Position numbers and translations under genes: made by a program. This document shows, piece by piece, positions 43,161-53,173 of a stretch of DNA of 64,000 bases. Positions within the stretch are counted from its first letter, which is position 1. Each line of letters begins with the position of its first letter. The notes beneath the pieces are model-generated. The model saw nothing but the letters and a program-made list of their open reading frames with translations, was not told where the DNA came from and made no database searches. This DNA is from an uncultured Eubacteriales bacterium (GTDB taxonomy: Bacteria; Bacillota; Clostridia; Oscillospirales; Acutalibacteraceae), in contig CAJKBQ010000015.1 of the NCBI GenBank assembly GCA_905198155.1, positions 1-64,000 on the forward strand, read 5' to 3'.

Positions 43161-44147
43161 TCAGAAGCGCACGGTCTCCCCCGTGTCGGCGGCCGTCTGC
43201 GCTAAAACCGCGGCGCGTGTGGCGGCAAACGATTCTTCGCCGGACAATCTGCACGGCACACCCGTTTCGATTTGCCGCAGGAAGTCGGTGAACAGGTCGG
43301 CATCCGGCGCGTTTTCCGGATGTTGGACGCCGTCCGCGTTGATGAGCGTGATGCCGTAGTCGCGCACCTCGATTTCGCCGCGGGTGCCGATCACGCGAAT
43401 CCGATCGTCGCCGTGTGTCGGGAATTTTGCCGGATTCAGGTAATCGACCGTCAGCGATGCCAGCGCGCCGCCCTCCATTTCGAACAGCGCCAACGCCGTC
43501 GTTTCGGGGGCCACGCCGTTGGCAGCCTCGGCCGCGGACTGCGATGCACGCACCGAAGTGAAGCGCCCGCCGCTCATCCATAAAATCCAGTCGATGGCAT
43601 GAATTCCAACCCACGGAATTGTACCGCCATATGTGCTGCGGCGGGTCATAAAATCGGGCCGCGTGCCGAACTTATACGATTTCTGCGCGTTCAGCAGCCG
43701 CACTTCGCCGATGGCACCCGCGTCGATCAGCCGTTTCGCGCCGTAGAACGAACCCATATATCGGTAATTGAACATTGTTGCGAACTGCGTGCCGGCCGTT
43801 TGCCATGCGTCATAAAGCTGCGCAACCTGTTCCGGCGTGGCTGCGGCCGGTTTTTCGGCAAAGACATGGCATCCGGCACGGAATGCGGCTGCGACCAGCG
43901 GTGCATGTTCGCCGTAAAAATTATCCACTACTACCACGTCGGGGCGGGATTCCCGCAGCAACGTTTCGTAATCATTGTATACGGTCGGTTGACCTCCGAT
44001 ATTCCGAATTCGCTGCACCAATCCGTCCACGGATTCTCCGACGCTACCCGGCGCGACCGCAACAAACGTCCGGTCATCAGACGGCACGGTGGGAACACAA
44101 AATCCCGGGCCGTGTCCGCTGGCGCCAATCATTGCAACTTTTTGCAT
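43161..44147 (-). CDS. Gfo/Idh/MocA family oxidoreductase
   Basis: 328 residues. VAMIGASGHGPGFC opens the Rossmann fold, AEKPAAATPEQVAQLYDAW carries the EKP catalytic Lys near 95, and WVGIHAIDWILWMSGG gives the active-site His. The glycine motif is unusual (GASGHG). Substrate unknown, probably a sugar or sugar acid. GGAGG precedes the ATG. Second gene of a two-gene operon with the next entry, separated by 15 bp. Confidence 0.88.
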   Translation of the reverse strand: MQKVAMIGASGHGPGFCVPTVPSDDRTFVAVAPGSVGESVDGLVQRIRNIGGQPTVYNDYETLLRESRPDVVVVDNFYGEHAPLVAAAFRAGCHVFAEKPAAATPEQVAQLYDAWQTAGTQFATMFNYRYMGSFYGAKRLIDAGAIGEVRLLNAQKSYKFGTRPDFMTRRSTYGGTIPWVGIHAIDWILWMSGGRFTSVRASQSAAEAANGVAPETTALALFEMEGGALASLTVDYLNPAKFPTHGDDRIRVIGTRGEIEVRDYGITLINADGVQHPENAPDADLFTDFLRQIETGVPCRLSGEESFAATRAAVLAQTAADTGETVRF

Positions 44148-44162
44148 TATAGGTTCCTCCCA

Positions 44163-45350
44163 TCAAAACTGCTTGGTGCGCGCCGGAATCGCCCACGCGG
44201 CGCCGACTTCCGACGGCAATTTTCCGGATTTCCAGCACGCATCGAGCGTTTCGCCCAAACCGGTTACAGTATATTGTTGCTCCGTTTCGTTGAAGTTTGT
44301 CACGTTTTCGGGGAATACTGGCGTCTCCGGGAAGAGTTCTGCCAACGCCAGGATGCATTTCAAGTGCGGAAGTGCGGTTTCCGGGCCGCAGGTCAGCGTG
44401 TTTGCGCCGTGAATGGCCTCGTCCATCGCGTAAAGTTTGCGGATGTCTCCGGTGTCCGGCTTCGGGTAATTTTTAGATGTTCCGTCAGAAAATGTGCCGC
44501 GCAGTTGGGGGCCTTCTGGCGCATATGTCAATGTTGCGTTGCCAAGTGTCCCTTCGATCACAAATTCCGGCGAGCGTCCCTGCGTTTTCGGGACGGCGTG
44601 CGTCGCGTAGAACAGCAATTCCGAGCCGCCCGCGGTCTGCACGCGCAGCGCACAGGTGTCGAACATTTCGATCGGGTTGACGCGGTACACTTCGCCGGTC
44701 AACACGGCTGGTTCTGCCGCGTGATCGATCGCGTCGCCGGTCAGAAACAGCATATTGTGCAGGTAATGTGCCGTTGCGTTGAATGCAACGCTGTCGAGCA
44801 GCGGTTTGCCGTCCTTGGTGCAGCGCTTTCCCGCCCAGCCGGAGCCGCGGTGATAGTAGGCCAGGTCACGCGGGAAGAACACGATGGTTCGGATTTGTTT
44901 GATTTCGCCATATTTTCCGTCCAAAATATCGTGTTTCAGTGCTAAAATACCTTCGTTGTACGACCACTGGAAGCCAATGCCCAGTTTTTTGCCGGAACGA
45001 TCGCGCGCATCGATCATCATTTCGGCATCCTCAAGCGTGGAACAAATTGGTTTTTCACACAAAACATGGCTGCCGTGCAGCAAACAATAGCTCGCCTGGT
45101 ACGCGTGCAGGTGAATCGGCGTCACGACAATGGCCAAATCCGCGGTGTGTGCAGCGTAAAATTCCTCAACTGTGTCAAAAAAAGGCACATTCTTCGCGCA
45201 CAGCGCCTCGTAATTCGCGCCCTGCACCGCGTAAGGATCCACCGCGCCCACCAACTCGAATTGCGCTGCGGCATGCTCACTGTGCAACAATTCGTTGAGG
45301 TATACGCCGGCATATCCGCCAGTTCCAACCATCAATACCTTTGTTTTCAT
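44163..45350 (-). CDS. Gfo/Idh/MocA family oxidoreductase
   Basis: 395 residues, longer than its neighbour. VLMVGTGGYAGVYLNELL is the nucleotide fold, HVLCEKPICSTLEDAEMMID carries the EKP motif, and a C-terminal substrate domain holds DSVAFNATAHYLHNMLFL. GGAAAGGA favours the ATG at 45350. The pair may act in sequence on one sugar, as in scyllo-inositol or glucoside oxidation-reduction, with the isomerase at 41532. Confidence 0.86.
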   Translation of the reverse strand: MKTKVLMVGTGGYAGVYLNELLHSEHAAAQFELVGAVDPYAVQGANYEALCAKNVPFFDTVEEFYAAHTADLAIVVTPIHLHAYQASYCLLHGSHVLCEKPICSTLEDAEMMIDARDRSGKKLGIGFQWSYNEGILALKHDILDGKYGEIKQIRTIVFFPRDLAYYHRGSGWAGKRCTKDGKPLLDSVAFNATAHYLHNMLFLTGDAIDHAAEPAVLTGEVYRVNPIEMFDTCALRVQTAGGSELLFYATHAVPKTQGRSPEFVIEGTLGNATLTYAPEGPQLRGTFSDGTSKNYPKPDTGDIRKLYAMDEAIHGANTLTCGPETALPHLKCILALAELFPETPVFPENVTNFNETEQQYTVTGLGETLDACWKSGKLPSEVGAAWAIPARTKQF

Positions 45351-45723
45351 AAAGTCCATATCCTTTCCAATCCCATTCTGCCGCGCGCCCTCTGCGCCCA
45401 GCTGCTACGCTCATTATACATCATTTGGGCGGTTTATGCTATGTACAAATTGCTTTTTTATTGCGAAAATTGCGAAACGATACAAATTTTTCGGATCAAA
45501 AAACACCAGAATTTGAAAGGTCATTCATACATCATTTGCAATAAAGTTTTTTCCATTTAATTGCTGCGCAAATGGGGCATTCCACACAAAAAAACATTTT
45601 TTCGCATAAAATTGATCGGATTCGCCCATTTTTTGATCGAAACCGCGTAGACATCCCCCGCCGCCTGTGCTATTATAATGTTGGAATTTCCGAAATCCTC
45701 TATAGACGGAGGAATGACATTCA
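45351..45723. other. Divergent intergenic region
   Basis: About 370 bp between the oxidoreductase pair (minus) and the DUF6259 gene (plus). A minus-strand TATAAT (45413-45418) and a plus-strand TATAAT (45674-45679) are the likely -10 boxes; neither has a good -35, so activators may be needed. The plus-strand site is followed by GTTGGAATTTCCGAAAT, resembling the element at 53325. No gene. Confidence 0.5.
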
Positions 45724-45861
45724 ATGAACACGACTTTGCGGTTCTCTCGCTGTGCGCTGACGGTGGATTGGTCGACTGGACGTGTGGTTGAATTAGGAGT
45801 TAATGGCACACCATTGGCACACGGCACGCAGCCAGCGGCTATTCCGTTTAGGACTGCGTAA
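45724..45861 (+). pseudogene. N-terminal coding frame of the DUF6259 gene, cut off by a frameshift
   Basis: A 45-codon frame with GGAGG (45708-45712) eleven bases before its ATG. It reads FSRCALTVDWSTGRVVELG and on to PAAIPF, a natural beginning for this family, then stops at 45859. The homologous sequence continues in the +1 frame (RLGLRNKFGAELRV). One extra base near 45838-45852 explains it. Confidence 0.6.
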
Positions 45862-47812
45862 CAAATTTGGCGCAGAATTGCGCGTCGATGCGTTGCAAGC
45901 AACAAATTGCAGCGTAGAACAGACGACCGACGGCTGGATCGCGCGGTACGAAATGGCGCACGACTTGATGGTAAAGATTGCTGCGCGCACCGGAGACGCG
46001 CTGGATTGGCGGATTCAGGTAGAAAATCACGGCGATTTACAGGTGGAATGGGTCGAACCGCTGCAAATCGCGCTGGAACCACTGGCAACAGCGGGCGGAA
46101 TCGGGCGAGAAATCCTGTTTCCATATAACGAGGGCGCACGCGTAACCGATTTGACGCAGCGTGAGACTTCTTGGTTTCCGTATTCGGAACCAGAATATCC
46201 GTCGCTTGGCCGATTTGCTGTTTTTCCCAATATGGTATTTGCGCAATTTCTTGCATATCTGACCGACCAAGGCGGACTGTATCTCGGCGCGCACGACCCT
46301 GCACGCGGCGTAAAAGGAATTGATTTCCGTCCATTTGACGATTCCGGACGTGTCGAGCCAATGTTCCGGCTGTATTTCGGCGCGGAGCCGGGTGCGGATT
46401 GGGCGATGGACTACCCGATGATCGTCGCAGCCGTCGGCCCGGACTGGACGGATGCTGCTTCATATTACCGAAATTGGTTTGAATCGGCACTTCCGCCGCG
46501 CGTGCGCAAAATTGTTGACAATCCGGATCTGCTGGATTGGTACCGGGACAGTCCCATCGTCGTCACCTACCCGGTTCGCGGCATCCATGATATGGACGAA
46601 ATGACGCCAAATGGATTTTCCCCGTACCGATCCGCGTGCCCTACGTTGGACGAAATCCGACACCGTACCCACGCGCGATTGCTGGTGCTGCTGATGCATT
46701 GGGAAGGAACGGCACCGTGGGCGCCGCCATATGTGTGGCCGCCATTCGGCGGAACCGGCGAATTTTACGCTTTTCGTGACACACTGCACGCATCCGGTGA
46801 TTTGCTCGGCGTGTATTGTTCCGGATTTGGTTACACGGAGCAAAGTAATTTGATCGATTCGTACAACTGCGAAACGACCATCGAGCGCGACCATTTGCTG
46901 GGTGCAATGTGCGCTGCGCCGGGCGGAAAAGTGTTGCACAGTCGAATTTGCACCGGCCAGCGCTCCGGATACGACATTTGCCCAGCTTGTGCGCGCGGCG
47001 CAGCATTGCTTCAAGACGCGTATGCGCCGCTGTTTGGCGCGGTCGATTACGCACAGATTCTCGATCAGAATCACGGCGGCGGGCAGTACTTTTGTTACAG
47101 CGACGCGCACGGTCATGCACCTGCCCCTGGGCCGTGGATGACATCGTCGATGCAGCATTTGCTGTCCGGATGGAACAAACAAGCGCCAAAAATGCTGTTT
47201 GGCTGCGAATCTTCGGCTGCGGAACCGTTTATTGGAAACTTGCAGTTTAGCGATAACCGATTTGAATTGAATTATCAAATCGGCCAACCGGTCCCGCTAT
47301 ATGCATTTTTGTATCATGAGTACGTGCGCAATTTTATGGGAAATCAGTGCTGCTGTCCGTTGTCAGCCGCGTCGTTCCCGATGCGAATGGCGTACGCATT
47401 CACTGCGGGCGACTGCCTGACGCTAATTTTGAATCCGAACGGCGGGCTGATGGGCCATTGGGGAACCCGCGACTTTGATCCCGCACCGGACTGGGATTCG
47501 ACACTTGACTTTGCGCGAAATATGATCGAATTTTACAATACAGAAGCGCGCCCTTTCCTAAGCGCCGGTCGCATGATCGCCCCGCATCCCATTGTATGTG
47601 AAACGGTCGATTATCCGATTTTGCCTCGGTCATACGCCGGCTCGGAGCTTTCCTATACGGTGACCGTCCCCAAAATCTTGTCCACCGCATGGGAATCCGG
47701 TGATGAACGGGTACAAATTCTGGTGAATTATACCGATTCCCAGGCAGATTATACAATGGATGGTACAACAGAATCGATTATGCCATTCAACGCAAAAATG
47801 GTGCGGCTGTAA
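45803..47812 (+). CDS. DUF6259 family glycoside hydrolase-like protein
   Basis: 669 codons in this frame. The N-terminal beta domain begins around residue 15 and a TIM-barrel-like region follows (WDWYRDSPIV-type block near 245, LLVLLMHWEGTAPW near 292, LDQNHGGGQYFCYSD near 415). The family is predicted to cleave glycans, but the activity is uncharacterised to my knowledge. The ATG at 45803 has AGGAG only three bases away and starts inside the natural domain, so the true gene very likely starts at 45724 and is frameshifted. Without that repair the N-terminal 25 or so residues would be missing or replaced. Confidence 0.72.
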   Translation: MAHHWHTARSQRLFRLGLRNKFGAELRVDALQATNCSVEQTTDGWIARYEMAHDLMVKIAARTGDALDWRIQVENHGDLQVEWVEPLQIALEPLATAGGIGREILFPYNEGARVTDLTQRETSWFPYSEPEYPSLGRFAVFPNMVFAQFLAYLTDQGGLYLGAHDPARGVKGIDFRPFDDSGRVEPMFRLYFGAEPGADWAMDYPMIVAAVGPDWTDAASYYRNWFESALPPRVRKIVDNPDLLDWYRDSPIVVTYPVRGIHDMDEMTPNGFSPYRSACPTLDEIRHRTHARLLVLLMHWEGTAPWAPPYVWPPFGGTGEFYAFRDTLHASGDLLGVYCSGFGYTEQSNLIDSYNCETTIERDHLLGAMCAAPGGKVLHSRICTGQRSGYDICPACARGAALLQDAYAPLFGAVDYAQILDQNHGGGQYFCYSDAHGHAPAPGPWMTSSMQHLLSGWNKQAPKMLFGCESSAAEPFIGNLQFSDNRFELNYQIGQPVPLYAFLYHEYVRNFMGNQCCCPLSAASFPMRMAYAFTAGDCLTLILNPNGGLMGHWGTRDFDPAPDWDSTLDFARNMIEFYNTEARPFLSAGRMIAPHPIVCETVDYPILPRSYAGSELSYTVTVPKILSTAWESGDERVQILVNYTDSQADYTMDGTTESIMPFNAKMVRL

Positions 47813-47828
47813 TCAGCAGCCGCACCAT
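47794..47828. terminator. Hairpin overlapping the DUF6259 stop
   Basis: Perfect 12-bp arms ATGGTGCGGCTG (47798-47809) and CAGCCGCACCAT (47817-47828). On the minus strand it is followed by a T-run (47794-47798), so it terminates the convergent serine hydrolase gene. The left arm is coding sequence of the plus-strand gene. Confidence 0.75.
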
Positions 47829-47857
47829 CCGGAACGTGCAATTAATTGCGTGATTCG

Positions 47858-49036
47858 TCACGCACCCACTCCACCGTATATGACGTTGCGCAGCCGCGGC
47901 TGATAGTAGCCTTCCTGCGGGTTGAGCATGTGCTGCACGAACACGACCGCGAGCCGATTTTGCGTGTCGGCCAGCACCGTGGCTCCGGCCGCGCCGCCCC
48001 AGCCGAATTCGCCGATTGGGCTGAGCGCGCCGCCGCGCGCCGGGTCAATCATAGTGCGGACGCCCAGCCCATACCCGTATCCGGCCAGCTGCGACCAGTT
48101 GAAATCTGCGCGCTGCGCGGGGGTCAACTGGTCGGTGTGCATCAGCCGCACCGTTGCCGGCGACAGAATGCGCGCCCCGTTCAGTCCCAGGCCGCCGCGT
48201 GCGAGTGCCGCAACAAATTTCGCATATTCAGCAGCGCAAGTGATGACTCCCGCACCGCCGCTGTCGTACGCTGCGCCAATGATGTGATTGTTCGTTTTTC
48301 CAATATTGACATATGTGCCCGACGTCGGTTTCCCATATTTTTGCGCTTCGACGATGTCAAAGTCCGCATCCGCGCCGTCCGGCACAAACCGGTACTGGCT
48401 GGCCATGCGGGATGCGCGTTCGGGCGTCAAATGGTACGCGCAATCAATGGCCAACGGATCCAAAATGTTTTTTTGAACGTATGTGCGGAACGGCATTCCG
48501 GCGATGACAGAAACCAATCCTGCCAACGCATCGTGGCACAAACTGTATTGCCAGTGCGAACCTGGCTCAAACGACAGCGGATTGTCAGCCATATGTCGCA
48601 ATACCGTTGCGGTATCCATATCCGGATCCTCTGCGCGCGCAGCATGATGTCCGGCGGAATTAAAAATATAGTCAAAACCGGCCGTCATTGTGAACAAATG
48701 GCGAATGGTGATCGGCTGCTTGGCATCGGCGAGCGAACCGTCCGGTTGGCGGACGGCCATGTGCGCGAACGCCGGGACATACGCCGACAACGGATCGTCG
48801 AGCAGAAATTCGCCGCGTTCCAACAATTGCAGCGCTGCCGTCACGGTCATAACCTTGGAACACGAGTACAAAAATACCTGCTTATGGATATCCATCGGTT
48901 CACGGGTCGCCAAATCAGCGAAGCCTGCGGCATAGGTATGCACCAACTGATCGTCCACGTATACGCAGACAGCGCAGCCCGGCGATTTTTCGCGCGCGAG
49001 GCGATCCATAAAGGCATCCAAATTTGCAAAATTCAT
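47858..49036 (-). CDS. Serine hydrolase, class C beta-lactamase-like
   Basis: 392 residues, no signal peptide. SCSK near residue 58 is the SxxK nucleophile motif, YSL near residue 164 stands for YxN, and GWGG near residue 345 replaces KTG, as in esterases and D-aminopeptidases of this superfamily. Cytoplasmic esterase or peptidase action is more likely than antibiotic resistance. A cluster of As and Gs (AAAGAAAGAGG) precedes the ATG. Divergent from a MATE exporter across a region with a repeated palindrome. Confidence 0.87.
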   Translation of the reverse strand: MNFANLDAFMDRLAREKSPGCAVCVYVDDQLVHTYAAGFADLATREPMDIHKQVFLYSCSKVMTVTAALQLLERGEFLLDDPLSAYVPAFAHMAVRQPDGSLADAKQPITIRHLFTMTAGFDYIFNSAGHHAARAEDPDMDTATVLRHMADNPLSFEPGSHWQYSLCHDALAGLVSVIAGMPFRTYVQKNILDPLAIDCAYHLTPERASRMASQYRFVPDGADADFDIVEAQKYGKPTSGTYVNIGKTNNHIIGAAYDSGGAGVITCAAEYAKFVAALARGGLGLNGARILSPATVRLMHTDQLTPAQRADFNWSQLAGYGYGLGVRTMIDPARGGALSPIGEFGWGGAAGATVLADTQNRLAVVFVQHMLNPQEGYYQPRLRNVIYGGVGA

Positions 49037-49381
49037 TGCGCATCCTCTTTCTTTTTGCGACTTAAAGCCCTAAATATTGTGAATTGGTTACGGTATTTAT
49101 TGGTAAAATTCCGGGATTTTCGATGTCCTCATCCACCCGTCGGAAAACCCTACATTATAATAGTGTTTTCACGCGAATGTTTCCGAGGAACGCCGCTCGT
49201 CCGGTTCCATTTTATTATACGCGATTTGGTACGCGGTGTCAAGTGCAATTGAAAAATGCAAAAAATATTTGTTTTCCGCAAAGAATTTTGCCAAAAACCA
49301 TTGCAATTTCGTGTCGAATCTGATATAATAAATATGTTTATGGGTTTTTTGCCCCGATTTTTTTATGGAAGGAGTCTGTCC
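49037..49381. promoter_or_regulatory. Divergent promoter region (serine hydrolase / MATE)
   Basis: Holds the palindromic element at 49143-49170 and, for the MATE gene, TTGCAA (49300-49305), 17 bases, TATAAT (49323-49328). No gene otherwise. Confidence 0.7.
49143..49170. repeat. Repeated 28-bp imperfect palindrome, copy 1
   Basis: Arms GAAAAC-n-CTA and TAG-n-GTTTTC around an AT-rich centre containing TATAAT. Read on the minus strand it matches the element at 53325-53352 at 27 of 28 positions. Confidence 0.8.
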
Positions 49382-50752
49382 ATGACCAAGTCTGCATTGC
49401 CAAAAGGCTTCGTGCGCACCGCGGTTGCGCTGGCAATTCCAATCGCGATGCAAAATCTGCTCACCTCGTGTGCGTCGCTGATCGACACCGCGATGATCGT
49501 GCCGTTGGGAAACAACGCGGTCGCGGCAATCGGCGTGGCAGGGCGGTTTACTTTCCTGCTGAACGTGATGGCGTTCGGGTTTTGCTCCGGTTCGGCGACA
49601 TTGATATCCCAATTTTGGGGTATCGACGACCGCAAAGGCATTCACCACTCCTACGGCGTGGCGCTGTCGGCGTCGATGGCACTGTCGATCGTTTTTGCGC
49701 TGATGCTGCGGCTCTGCCCGGCATTGTGCGTCTCCATATTCGGCCCGGAAGCGGTCGTTGCGGAACTGGCGGAAGAATATCTGAAAGTACTTGCGTATGC
49801 CGTCCCGTTTATGATGTTCTCGCAAGTCACCTGCGCCGCGTTGCGCGCAACAGAAAAAGTTTCCGTCCCCCTGATTTCATCATTATTGAGCGTTTGTGTC
49901 AATACGACGCTGAATTACTGCCTGATCGGCGGCAATTTTGGCTTCCCTGCCTTGGGCGTGCGCGGCGCGGCCATTGCGACGGCCATCGGCGCGGCGGCGC
50001 AGGCCATTGTCGTGCTGTTGTTCCTGCTGTTCGGCGACAACGCCGTCCGGTCATCGATTCAGACCATGTTTGGGTTCAGCAAACCATTTGTGAAAAAATT
50101 TGTGCATACCGCCGCCCCGGTTTTGCTCAACGAGTCGATGTGGGCCATTGGCACCAACATATATGTAATGGTTTTGGCGCGGCAAAGCACGGAAGATTAT
50201 TCTGGATATGCCATTTTTGAAACATTGCAGCAGTTGTTTTTTGTCTTTTTCGTCGGAATATGTCATGCATCGGCCATTATGGTCGGCAAAGCGACCGGGC
50301 GCGGCGAGCGCGAAGAGGCATACGCAACGGCCAAGCTGTTCCTGATTATGACCCCCGTGGCGGGCGTCGTGCTGGGCGCAATTCTCATTGCTGTGCGAAA
50401 TCCCCTGCTGTCGCTGTTCGCGATTGAAACCGAAGGCGCACGCTTGACGGCATCAAACCTGCTGCTCTTTTACGGAATCTGGATCGGCATCCGAATGATT
50501 CAATATACGTCAATATGCGGTATATTCCGTGCGGGCGGCGACACGCGCATCGGCTGCATCTATGACATGGGCGCCCTATATTTGGTCGGCATCCCGGCCG
50601 TCTGCGTGGCGGGGCTGGTGCTGCACTTGCCGTTCGTGTGGATCGTCGTCGCCATGTTCGTCGGCGAGGACGTGCCCAAATGCATTTTGTGCCTGCGGCA
50701 TTTCAAAACAAAGAAATGGATCAAGGTATTGACCGCCGATCATGTGGAGTGA
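49382..50752 (+). CDS. MATE family efflux transporter
   Basis: 456 residues with 12 hydrophobic segments. The first is ALAIPIAMQNLLTSCASLID and the repeat begins near LNESMWAIGTNIYVMVL. Similar in plan to the 36222 gene but clearly a different sequence, so not a recent duplication. AAGGAG eight to nine bases before the ATG at 49382 sets the start; longer frames have none. Substrate unknown. Confidence 0.9.
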   Translation: MTKSALPKGFVRTAVALAIPIAMQNLLTSCASLIDTAMIVPLGNNAVAAIGVAGRFTFLLNVMAFGFCSGSATLISQFWGIDDRKGIHHSYGVALSASMALSIVFALMLRLCPALCVSIFGPEAVVAELAEEYLKVLAYAVPFMMFSQVTCAALRATEKVSVPLISSLLSVCVNTTLNYCLIGGNFGFPALGVRGAAIATAIGAAAQAIVVLLFLLFGDNAVRSSIQTMFGFSKPFVKKFVHTAAPVLLNESMWAIGTNIYVMVLARQSTEDYSGYAIFETLQQLFFVFFVGICHASAIMVGKATGRGEREEAYATAKLFLIMTPVAGVVLGAILIAVRNPLLSLFAIETEGARLTASNLLLFYGIWIGIRMIQYTSICGIFRAGGDTRIGCIYDMGALYLVGIPAVCVAGLVLHLPFVWIVVAMFVGEDVPKCILCLRHFKTKKWIKVLTADHVE

Positions 50753-50799
50753 AACGGCGCGCAAAAGCACTGAACACATAACTCGCCTCATTTCGTTGC

Positions 50800-50843
50800 A
50801 AAACAGGACCGTTTGCCCCAGTTCGGGCGCGGCCCTGTTTTTT
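50800..50843. terminator. Bidirectional terminator
   Basis: AAAACAGG (50800-50807) and CCTGTTTT (50834-50841) close a long stem that includes GCCC/GGGC, with a T-run to 50843. It lies between the MATE gene and the convergent AraC sensor. Confidence 0.8.
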
Positions 50844-50872
50844 CATCCGATGACGCACCGCCGCACCAGATT

Positions 50873-53173
50873 TCAGCGTTGTCCCACATTGTGCGGCCGG
50901 TTTGAGTCGATTTGTAGGCTCAAATTTTTGCACTCCGCAGTCTCTTCGGAGTGCAGCCGCAGTTGTGTGCGGTAAGTATTGGGCGTCACGCCAAAGTCTG
51001 ACTTGAATTGCTTGTAGAAATTGCTCTCATTGGTCAACCCGATTCGCTGCATTACATCCGTAACGGAAAGTTTGGTGTCTGCCAGCAGCCGCCGCGCCTC
51101 GTCCATCCGCAATTTGCGCAGGTAGTCCACCATGGTCAGGCCGGTGCAGTCGTGGAAAATGGTGCTGAGGTAGCTGGGCGAAATGCGGAATTGCTCCGCG
51201 ACGGTGCGCATGGTCAGCGGTTCGCCGAAATGGGCCTCCAAATAGGCCCGAACCGACGCCACCAGCGCCGTATATTTGTCGTTGTCGGCCGCGCGGCGGC
51301 ACAATTTGGCAAAAATTGCGTCGAACCAGTCGAACAAGTCGTCCATTGATGTAAACGATGCCAACAAACGGTAGGTTTCGACGGGCGAAATCTCACTGCC
51401 GTCGGCCGCACGCGCGATTTCCGGCAGCCATTCGGTCAGCGATTTCAGATACCATTCGGGCGCGGCCTGCGCATATGCCATCACCAGCGCGCGGAAACGT
51501 TCCGGCGCATCGGGTGCCGCATTGCGAATTTTGGTCAGCACCGGCTTGGCCGCCATCTCCGGCGCAGTTGCAGCGTCGGTACGGATGTCTTTTTCTGTGA
51601 GAACCTGACCGCGGCGGTAGATCGTCGGATATGACAGGCACCGCAGCGCGCCGCGAAATGCGTCACTGTATGCCGCTTCGCCACACAACGGTGCACTGAT
51701 GTACACGATATGGCGCGCATATTCAATTTCTTCCAACGCATCCTGCACGACGCGCACCGCCTCCCCCGCCGCGACATCGGCGGGCAGCAGCACAGCCACA
51801 TACGGTTCGCGCATCCGCACCACATACACCGGGTCGGCGGGCACGGCGCGGACGGCCTGCGAGATGCGCGCGATTTCGGCGGAGAGCGCGTCCGACGCGT
51901 CGATCGGCAGCCGCACCACAATCAACCGCCCTTCCGCGCGGAAAAATGCCTGGACATCCGGCGTGAGCGCGCGCAATGGTTCCAGCGATTGGAGATTGTG
52001 TTGCAGCACGGCGGAAACGTAATGATCTGTCAAAATTGACTGCGTGGACGCCTTGTACGCCCGGTATTCGTCAATGATCCGGTTCATTTCGTCGAACGAT
52101 TCGCCGAGCATCTGGATTTCGTCGCGGAATATTCCGTTCTTTTGCCCGGATTCTTTGCGCTTTTTCGCCACGCGATCGATCAAATTGGCGAACGGCGCGT
52201 AGATTTTCCGCGCCAGCAAAATGCCCAGCACGATCGTCCCGACCGCCGCGACGGCGCTGATCTCGATAATCAGCGTGCGGATGGTGCGCGCGGACTCGAC
52301 CAGCTTCGTGTCCGGCTCCTCGATCACGAGCACCCAGTCGCTGAACCCGCAGCGGCGGTACGTGTAGACGGCGTTGTCCCCGGCCGCATTGGCCCACTGG
52401 AACGTCCCGGTCTGTTTGTCGACCATTTTTTCGGCCGCGCCGCCCATATCATCCCAATCATGCAGCATTCCGGCGCGGTCAACGTACTGCTCCTGCGACG
52501 GAAACATGATATATGCGTTCCCTTCGTCGCCCCACATGGTTCGCATCATGTCGCACAGCGTGGACGCATCCACATAGGCAAACGCGGCAGAGCGAATCGT
52601 TTCGCCTATTGTTTGGTAATAAAAGTATGTAATTACCAACTTTTCGGCGTACGGAATGTAAAACATTTCCGGAAGCGTGTGCGGATAAGGTGTGAGCATT
52701 TGGTAATCGTGAAATTGATCGATTGTTTTGCGCAAATATGGGTCTCCGTTGGGGTTGCCTTTGGATGCGTAAAACCGGTCGGACGCGCCGCTGTACAAGA
52801 TCAGCGACAGATACGCGGCGTTGCTGCGGGCGATCCGCTCCAATTCGCGCCGCGCGCGCGATGTTTCCGACGGATCCGGCGCCGCATCGGTCAGCAGCAC
52901 GTTGTTGTCGCCGTTTTCGACCTGGTCGAACACCGTTTGCACGGCAGATTTGTGCAGCGTTTCCATATACAGTTCGACCTGCCGGAGCTTTTTCTGATTT
53001 TCGGTGTAGCTATTATTTTCCGTATATTCCTTAAACTGGACATACGACGGGACGCCCAGCGCGCCCAGCAGCAGCACCAAAACCGCCGCCAGCACCACGA
53101 CGATTCGGGCGTAGAATTTGTCAGTTTTGTGCAATTCGTCGCGCATTCGCGCTTGTTCTGTGCGGGATATCAT
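50873..53173 (-). CDS. Membrane-anchored AraC family sensor-regulator
   Basis: 766 residues. One membrane helix at about 20-45 (IVVVLAAVLVLLLGALGVPSYV), an outside sensor domain to about 290, and a second helix near 300-320 (IIEISAVAAVGTIVLGILLA). A cytoplasmic linker with a coiled segment follows, then an AraC double helix-turn-helix at the C-terminus (LTMRTVAEQFRISPSYLSTIF, then IGLTNESNFYKQFKSDFG). This layout is common next to LplABC-type importers in Firmicutes, where the protein senses the imported sugar or peptide outside the cell. AAAGGAG precedes the ATG at 53173. Downstream of the ABC genes, on the same strand. Confidence 0.9.
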   Translation of the reverse strand: MISRTEQARMRDELHKTDKFYARIVVVLAAVLVLLLGALGVPSYVQFKEYTENNSYTENQKKLRQVELYMETLHKSAVQTVFDQVENGDNNVLLTDAAPDPSETSRARRELERIARSNAAYLSLILYSGASDRFYASKGNPNGDPYLRKTIDQFHDYQMLTPYPHTLPEMFYIPYAEKLVITYFYYQTIGETIRSAAFAYVDASTLCDMMRTMWGDEGNAYIMFPSQEQYVDRAGMLHDWDDMGGAAEKMVDKQTGTFQWANAAGDNAVYTYRRCGFSDWVLVIEEPDTKLVESARTIRTLIIEISAVAAVGTIVLGILLARKIYAPFANLIDRVAKKRKESGQKNGIFRDEIQMLGESFDEMNRIIDEYRAYKASTQSILTDHYVSAVLQHNLQSLEPLRALTPDVQAFFRAEGRLIVVRLPIDASDALSAEIARISQAVRAVPADPVYVVRMREPYVAVLLPADVAAGEAVRVVQDALEEIEYARHIVYISAPLCGEAAYSDAFRGALRCLSYPTIYRRGQVLTEKDIRTDAATAPEMAAKPVLTKIRNAAPDAPERFRALVMAYAQAAPEWYLKSLTEWLPEIARAADGSEISPVETYRLLASFTSMDDLFDWFDAIFAKLCRRAADNDKYTALVASVRAYLEAHFGEPLTMRTVAEQFRISPSYLSTIFHDCTGLTMVDYLRKLRMDEARRLLADTKLSVTDVMQRIGLTNESNFYKQFKSDFGVTPNTYRTQLRLHSEETAECKNLSLQIDSNRPHNVGQR

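Noticed and set aside
47858..49036. Antibiotic-resistance beta-lactamase
   Set aside because: No signal peptide, YSL and GWGG instead of the standard YxN and KTG; more like a cytoplasmic esterase or peptidase.
47846..49252. 468-codon plus-strand frame opposite the serine hydrolase
   Set aside because: Composition of a shadow; the minus strand carries the SxxK motif and a good start.
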